From the IMG/VR virus record IMGVR_UViG_3300044825_000543, positions 1-34,929 of that record: 34,929 nt of DNA; one strand, written 5' to 3'. The DNA is from a virus. A program made the position numbers and the translations under genes. The notes beneath the pieces are model-generated. The model was not told the origin of the DNA. It made no database searches and saw only the letters and a list, made by a program, of their open reading frames with translations. Below, piece by piece: positions 31,288 through 34,929 of this stretch (position 1 is its first letter; each line of letters starts with the position of its first letter).

Positions 31288-31643
31288 GCGCCACCGCCCT
31301 GCTTCAGTCTCCAGACCTTGATGGCGCGTGCATGTGTGGACACGCGCTGCGATGTCACCACCTGGCCAGTCCACACGAACGGGCCACGGAACACGCTGCC
31401 GCTGGCGTTGCCTAGCGCCGCGTAGTCCATGCCGTTCGCTGCCATGCGTGCCGCAACGTCATCTGCCGTGACACTGCCTCGCTGCAAAGCCACTTCCATT
31501 GCAATGCGCTTGGCCTCGGCAAGTAGACCTGGCCGCGCTGCCGCAGCCCTTGCCATGCCTGCCTCGCGCTCGACAATCGCAGCAGCGGCGTCAAACAGCG
31601 GAGCCTCAATCCCAAACAGCCGACCGCCCATGTACTCCCTCAT
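31284..31643 (-). CDS. Conserved phage hypothetical protein, 119 aa
   Basis: C-terminal half has the pattern of a phage family: SVTADDVAARMAANGMDYAALGNASGSVFRG (in two helices, about 57-87), a W-TG-V strand, S-R-HAR and IKVWRL. It resembles a winged-helix or HJC-like small protein, but its function is unknown. It lies with replication and recombination genes. The start overlaps the previous stop by 4 bp. Confidence 0.72.
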   Translation of the reverse strand: MREYMGGRLFGIEAPLFDAAAAIVEREAGMARAAAARPGLLAEAKRIAMEVALQRGSVTADDVAARMAANGMDYAALGNASGSVFRGPFVWTGQVVTSQRVSTHARAIKVWRLKQGGGA

Positions 31644-31864
31644 TGCATCGCCTCCCTGTCCATGCTGACGTTCTCGCAGAACTCCGCGAGAAGCGCCAGG
31701 TTCGGCAGGATCAGGTCGCGTGCGATGGCATCGGACGAGGCGTTGTCCTCAAGCCGCATGACAGTGGACCGCAGCAGGCGGATGCGCGATGCGACATCGA
31801 CCTGCAGCGTGTCCCAGTTGGCGCGCTTGAGTTGGGCGATGCTGGTGGTGGTTTCCTTCGGCAT
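31640..31864 (-). CDS. Hypothetical protein, 74 aa
   Basis: Helical and unrecognised. GGGAGG lies shortly before ATG at the end of the previous gene. Contains IAQLKRANWDTLQVDVAS and a long amphipathic helix LILPNLALLAEFCENVS. Small size and position suggest an accessory or host-directed role. Confidence 0.7.
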   Translation of the reverse strand: MPKETTTSIAQLKRANWDTLQVDVASRIRLLRSTVMRLEDNASSDAIARDLILPNLALLAEFCENVSMDREAMQ

Positions 31865-31866
31865 GG

Positions 31867-32178
31867 TCAGTCGCCTCCCTTGTACGACTCGCGTGCAGTT
31901 TGCTCCAGCACATCAAAGCAGTCCCAGCCGCGCTGCTTGGCGTACTCGCGCTGATCCTCGGCGGTATCCGCCTCATACGCGCAGACCTCACGGCGTGCCT
32001 CGTTGCGCTCGTTCATCCACCGCTCTGCAATTTCCCACACCGTGCGCAATCGCATGTCGTTTCGCTCAATCTCATTTGCGGCCTCCAGCAATTCTTCAAA
32101 CGACAGAAACTTTCCAGATTCCGGATGCCTGTTCACATCGGCGAATTCACGCAGTCGCTCAACAATTCGATTCTTCAC
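31867..32178 (-). CDS. Hypothetical protein with YAKxRGWDCF motif, 103 aa
   Basis: Paralogue of the 75-residue gene at 30857-31084: both end with NER-EARRE-C, a short spacer, then EYAKQRGWDCFD. This copy has a longer helical N-terminus (IVERLREFADVNRH, FEELLEAANEIERND). The pair suggests an old tandem duplication with the csrA-like and two other genes between. Function unknown. Confidence 0.74.
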   Translation of the reverse strand: MKNRIVERLREFADVNRHPESGKFLSFEELLEAANEIERNDMRLRTVWEIAERWMNERNEARREVCAYEADTAEDQREYAKQRGWDCFDVLEQTARESYKGGD

Positions 32179-32639
32179 GCGCCACCCCCAAACTGCGGAT
32201 CGAACGCCTTGACGATGCGCTTGGCGGAACCCGTCTTCACGTCCTTCGCCTCGGCTGTCTCAAACAGTGTGTCAAAGCGCTGCCCTAGCGTGGTCCGGCA
32301 CGCACCGGGCTTCCATGCACCACTCGCCAGGTGTTCAGCCATCAGCGTCTCGTCGCCGCCTGTCGCCTCAAGGATCGCGCCAAGCGTCGCGACGTTATCC
32401 AAGCACTTGTATGAACGGTCCACGCCCACATACAGCCTTTTTCCGTTCCCCATGTCGATGTCGCCGAACAGGTCGATGTTCTCGACCAGCGCGGCCTCGA
32501 CCTCTGCGCGGAACTCGCGCACCTTCGTTGCCAGTTCGGACAGGGCGCTGCGGATGTCCAGCAGCCCCTCACGGCTGGACAGTTCACGGCTGTCCAGCGC
32601 CACATATGCGTCAGTCAACTGCTCAAGGCTTCTTGCCAT
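32175..32639 (-). CDS. Hypothetical protein, 154 aa
   Basis: AGGAGAGATCCA lies before ATG, and the start overlaps the previous gene by 17 bp. Helical N-terminal half (residues 1-60) and a mixed C-terminal part (GNGKRLYVGVDRSYKCLDN, MAEHLASGAWKPG). The end has a basic KTGSAKRIVKAFDP segment. No family recognised; context suggests replication or recombination. Confidence 0.72.
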   Translation of the reverse strand: MARSLEQLTDAYVALDSRELSSREGLLDIRSALSELATKVREFRAEVEAALVENIDLFGDIDMGNGKRLYVGVDRSYKCLDNVATLGAILEATGGDETLMAEHLASGAWKPGACRTTLGQRFDTLFETAEAKDVKTGSAKRIVKAFDPQFGGGA

Positions 32640-33258
32640 TGGATCTCTCCTGCTGATTCAAATACTCGGCATGAACGGTCAGCACCGCCATGCGAGGCCA
32701 CTCCCGGAATTGGGGTGGCAGTTTCTGCGTGACGAACCCGATGGACCGGAGTCGGTCCACCATGCTTGCCACACGCTCTCGGGGCAGGTCAGCCAGCACG
32801 CGGCGCGCATGCTCGACTTCCTGCCGTGTTTCCAGTTCGCTGTATGGATCGTCGCGTACGTCGATGGCGCAGCAGTTGCCGCGCATCTGGCGCGCCAGCG
32901 CCTCGGCCTCGGCACGCGACTGCACGCGGCAGCCGTACCAGGCGTTAGGGACGTTGTGCTTGCTGGTGCGCGTCCATGACACATGCCAGGTCGCCGTCGC
33001 GTTCTGCCGCGACTCGTTCGGCTCGGGATGCTGCTGCGCGGTCAGTTCGCCGCAGCGCGCCAGCACCCACTTCAACTCCGGCTCGCGGCTGGTGTACATG
33101 GCGCGCACTTCCTTCAGCGCCTGCCGCACGATGTGCTGCTTCAGCCCCTTCAGCCGCTCTATCCAGACCTCTCGCAGAGCAGGCGTCCACGCGAAGTGCG
33201 TCCACAACTGCTCGGCCAGCGCGATGTTGTCCGCGACACTCTCCTGGCGCTCGTTCAT
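32623..33258 (-). CDS. Possible replication accessory protein, 211 aa
   Basis: Follows the DUF1376 and winged-helix genes, where a helicase loader or P-type protein often lies. N-terminal part (AEQLWTHFAWTPALREVWIERLKGL, HIVRQALKEVRAMY, ELKWVLARCGEL in separate helices) resembles the N-terminal helical domain of phage replisome organisers. No ATPase motif is present, so it is not a DnaC-type loader. Start is fixed by ATGA at 33258. Confidence 0.6.
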   Translation of the reverse strand: MNERQESVADNIALAEQLWTHFAWTPALREVWIERLKGLKQHIVRQALKEVRAMYTSREPELKWVLARCGELTAQQHPEPNESRQNATATWHVSWTRTSKHNVPNAWYGCRVQSRAEAEALARQMRGNCCAIDVRDDPYSELETRQEVEHARRVLADLPRERVASMVDRLRSIGFVTQKLPPQFREWPRMAVLTVHAEYLNQQERSNGKKP

Positions 33259-33548
33259 TGTCCTAGCCTCCACCGAAACTCTGGCAGCGTGAACCCGTCC
33301 GTAGGTCCGCTGTGCGCGCAATCATACCGCTCGTATACGAAATCCGCAAGCCCCCATACGGTCACTTTGTGGGATTTCCTGCCGACACGCTCCCCGACTC
33401 CGCAGACGATGCCAAGCATGGCGAGCCGCTTCATCGCGTTGCTGGCCTGCCGCTCGGACAGCGACAGTTCCTGCGCGACCTCGCCAACGGTCAGCGGTCG
33501 CCGACGCAGGACGCCGATCACCTGCGCCTTGAGAAGCACGGCGCTCAT
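33255..33548 (-). CDS. Winged helix-turn-helix protein, 97 aa
   Basis: Contains a classical winged-helix: LTVGEVAQELSLSERQASNAMKRLAMLGIV (two blocks, about residues 19-48) with recognition helix ERQASNAMKRL, then a wing rich in basic residues (ERVGRKSHKVTVWGL). Similar to MarR/ArsR-type DNA-binding folds. It may regulate early genes or help initiate replication. Start chosen at ATG overlapping the previous stop, not the upstream GTG. Confidence 0.72.
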   Translation of the reverse strand: MSAVLLKAQVIGVLRRRPLTVGEVAQELSLSERQASNAMKRLAMLGIVCGVGERVGRKSHKVTVWGLADFVYERYDCAHSGPTDGFTLPEFRWRLGQ

Positions 33549-34372
33549 ATGCACCACTCCCCGTTTTTCTTGCGCCAGATCGCTGGCTCCCTCGGCTTGC
33601 CCTCGGGGCTGAAGAACAACTTGCGGTCATCCGGGTGGACATCCTCGGGTATGTGGGACTCGTCGCGCTGCCGTCCGGACTTGGCCTTGGCCTGCGCCTC
33701 CACTGCCCAACGCTGGCTCCTGGCGAACCATGCCACCAGCATCTTGCGCCAGTTCCGCGTCGCCTGCTTGGACGGGACCGACCGGACATGCTCGGCGCAG
33801 CGCACAATGTCCGGTTCGATGTCAACCAGCGGATACGCCTTGCGCCACCGCTCTAGGTCTTCGTCCGTATACCCAGTGAATCCATCGGACATGCTCCACC
33901 GGAGTGGGTCGGGAGCGCGGCGCTTGCGCCGCCTTGGTTCTGCCTCTGCTTCTGTTTCTGCTTCTGTTTCTGTTTCTGCTTCTGTTTCTTTATAGCAATG
34001 CTCCAGCACTGCTCCAGCACTGCTCGGGCGCTGCTCTAGCAATGCTCCAGCACTACTCCGATTGGCCTTGGCCTTGCCTCCGCGACGGGCAATCTCGGCC
34101 CGGTGGTCGGCATCAGACCGCTCGGACAGCAACCTGCGATTGACCAGCCAGCCATCCTCGACGGCAAAGTGCTGCATTAACTCGCGGTAGATGCGCTCTG
34201 TAACTGCCGGGATCATTTCAGATAACTCGGCTAGATCCGCAGGAAGCCTGCGTCCATGCCACTGCATGCACAGCATGTCCACATACACGCCCTTGGCGGC
34301 TGCGCTCATCCCGGATGTTCCGATGAACCAATCGCCTGGATAGAACTTGAACCAACGCATCGTGTCAGCCAT
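33545..34372 (-). CDS. DUF1376 (YdaU-like) replication protein with internal repeats, 275 aa
   Basis: N-terminal DUF1376 domain: MRWFKFYPGDWFIGT (5-19), LSxAAKGVYVDML pattern, and EDGWLVNRRLLSERSDA near 71-87. Such proteins lie in phage replication modules and are thought to act at the origin or to load replication factors. Residues about 105-145 are encoded by repeats: SSAGALLEQ/SSAGAVLEH and a run of ET/EA dipeptides. The C-terminal half (GFTGYTDEDLERWRKAYP) resembles the partner-binding part of phage O/DnaT-type proteins. The DNA repeats inside the gene look like an origin. Confidence 0.8.
   Translation of the reverse strand: MADTMRWFKFYPGDWFIGTSGMSAAAKGVYVDMLCMQWHGRRLPADLAELSEMIPAVTERIYRELMQHFAVEDGWLVNRRLLSERSDADHRAEIARRGGKAKANRSSAGALLEQRPSSAGAVLEHCYKETEAETETEAETEAEAEPRRRKRRAPDPLRWSMSDGFTGYTDEDLERWRKAYPLVDIEPDIVRCAEHVRSVPSKQATRNWRKMLVAWFARSQRWAVEAQAKAKSGRQRDESHIPEDVHPDDRKLFFSPEGKPREPAIWRKKNGEWCI
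33938..34054. other. Putative replication origin inside the DUF1376 gene
   Basis: Two repeat blocks lie side by side. At 34000-34054 five tandem 11-bp units with consensus GCTCCAGCACT occur (three exact, two diverged), and a partial unit precedes them at 33993-33999. The 11-bp period equals about one helical turn and is not a multiple of three. At 33938-33990 nine tandem hexamers YYTCTG make an AT-richer, strand-asymmetric pyrimidine tract. This is the plan of the lambda origin within gene O. Confidence 0.6.
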
Positions 34373-34467
34373 TGCCGACCTCCATTCGGACCGTTATGAT
34401 GTCAGTGGCGCGTAGTCCATTCCGCGCCCCTGCGCCAGCCGCTAGACACGGCGTGGCCGCCCCAAGA

Positions 34468-34511
34468 TACCCGACCCGGCAGGACTCCGCTTGCGCCTGC
34501 CGGGTCGGGTA
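34468..34511 (-). terminator. 16-bp perfect hairpin after the DnaA-like gene
   Basis: ACCCGACCCGGCAGG (34469-34483) and its exact complement (34496-34510) form a 15-bp stem, 16 with the flanking T-A pair, around a 12-base loop. It starts six bases after the stop of the DnaA-like gene, inside a 144-base spacer (34373-34516) that holds no gene. There is no T-run. It is the most stable structure in the window and could terminate, protect the mRNA end, or serve as a protein-binding site near the origin. Confidence 0.65.
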
Positions 34512-34516
34512 GTTGG

Positions 34517-34849
34517 CTAGCCAATCTTGCCCAGCGCGGCCCTTGCCGCCTTCAGAACGACATCGCGCTCCTTCAGCCGCTCAAACGCGGCGATACGAGC
34601 CTGACACGCCGCCTTGCCGCAGCGCAGCCTGCGTCCCAACTGCGCGTACGAGACTCGGCAGAGCCTGTACAGGACTCCAGCGATGATCTGCCGTGCGATC
34701 ACGGCGTCCGGCTCCCGGGTCGCCGATGCAGCGCGCTTGGGGTCGATCCCAAGCGACTGGATGGCTACCTGCGCGGCCAGTGTCGCCGCCTCCACTTGAA
34801 CATTCCTCGGCCCTTCTCTAATTCGTGCGAGAGATTCAGAAAGGGACAT
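34517..34849 (-). CDS. DnaA domain IV-like DNA-binding protein, 110 aa
   Basis: Residues about 48-95 (EPDAVIARQIIAGVLYRL, VSYAQLGRRLRCGKAACQARIAAFERL in two blocks) follow the layout of the DnaA C-terminal DNA-binding domain: a basic loop and helix, then a helix-turn-helix. The DnaA signature RDHTTV is replaced by GKAACQ, so it would not read a standard DnaA box the same way. It overlaps the ERF stop by 14 bp across the circle junction and is followed by a strong hairpin and the putative origin gene. It could recognise origin repeats. A generic helix-turn-helix protein is the alternative. Confidence 0.6.
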   Translation of the reverse strand: MSLSESLARIREGPRNVQVEAATLAAQVAIQSLGIDPKRAASATREPDAVIARQIIAGVLYRLCRVSYAQLGRRLRCGKAACQARIAAFERLKERDVVLKAARAALGKIG

Positions 34850-34929
34850 CGGTGTCCTCCACGGCTACTGGCGACGCCAGCGAAACGTCCACCAGATCCT
34901 GCCCGTATTGGCTCGTCCTCGTCCTGATG
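34803..34929. repeat. Right copy of 127-bp direct terminal repeat
   Basis: Identical to 1-127. It repeats the last codons of the ERF gene (34836-34929 on the minus strand, partial copy). The true circular sequence should keep only one copy. Confidence 0.9.

Noticed and set aside
33549-33557. GTG start for the winged-helix gene
   Set aside because: ATG at 33548 gives the ATGA overlap seen at many other genes in this string.
33938-33990. Hexamer tract as a simple coding repeat only
   Set aside because: Partly true, as six bases keep frame and encode ET/EA. I kept it in the origin candidate because it adjoins the 11-bp repeats that do not keep frame.
1-34929. tRNA genes, integrase, repressor, transposase, restriction or toxin-antitoxin genes
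   Set aside because: I looked for their usual motifs on both strands and saw none. The winged-helix protein is too generic to call a lysogeny repressor.

Overview
The window reads as one complete tailed-phage genome, assembled as a circle and cut open at an arbitrary point. Bases 1-127 are repeated exactly at 34803-34929, so the unique circle is about 34,802 bp. 127 is a common maximum k-mer length for short-read assemblers, so the repeat is more likely assembly overlap than a real terminal repeat. Every gene I can support (about 50) lies on the minus strand, so gene order reads from high to low coordinates. DNA is GC-rich overall, with lower-GC islands at the TAGT-type glycosyltransferase gene and in parts of one fibre gene. 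The virion is a small siphophage type: HK97-fold capsid, gp6/gp10-type connectors, tail tube, frameshifted tail chaperone and a short tape measure. The host is probably a Gram-negative bacterium (an encoded lipoprotein signal, a CsrA-like protein and a BPSL0761-type gene), possibly aquatic because of its collagen-like and glycine-rich fibres. I cannot name the host.

Layout in transcription order. A strong Rho-independent terminator (3184-3228) ends the late region and a sigma70-like promoter (3144-3171) follows at once. This is the natural start of the map. (1) Early region, 3137 to 1075: small unknown genes, many with the same AGGAGAGA-type ribosome binding site, ending in a 30-residue membrane peptide. 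(2) Recombination and replication: a second promoter (1002-1029), ERF single-strand annealing protein, a DnaA-domain-IV-like protein that crosses the circle junction, a very stable hairpin, then a DUF1376 replication protein whose gene contains 11-bp tandem repeats and a polypyrimidine tract resembling a lambda-type origin, a winged-helix protein, and a string of small genes with ATGA/TGATG overlaps including a CsrA-like regulator, a BPSL0761-family protein and a RusA resolvase. (3) A metallophosphoesterase, then four small genes of lysis-cassette type (XhlA-like, lipoprotein, soluble, 40-residue membrane peptide), although no endolysin is recognisable. (4) ParB-like protein and a TET-associated-type glycosyltransferase directly before terminase small and large subunits. 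(5) Head module: portal with an extra C-terminal domain, two related collagen-like fibres flanking a small protein, MuF-like protein, prohead protease, major capsid protein, possible decoration protein, and a methyltransferase-glycosyltransferase fusion. (6) Connectors, tail completion, tail tube, chaperone pair with a GGGAAAC slippery site, tape measure, and seven tail-tip or unknown structural genes including a 21-cysteine protein and a final protein with a possible carbohydrate-binding domain.

No integrase, phage repressor, tRNA, CRISPR array, transposase, DNA polymerase or helicase was recognised, which points to a virulent phage that relies on host replication enzymes. No gap between genes exceeds 300 bases; the gaps above about 70 bases mostly hold hairpins or promoters. 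The two glycosyltransferases, in separate modules, make DNA or virion glycosylation the most interesting functional theme. The second theme is the putative origin inside the DUF1376 gene.
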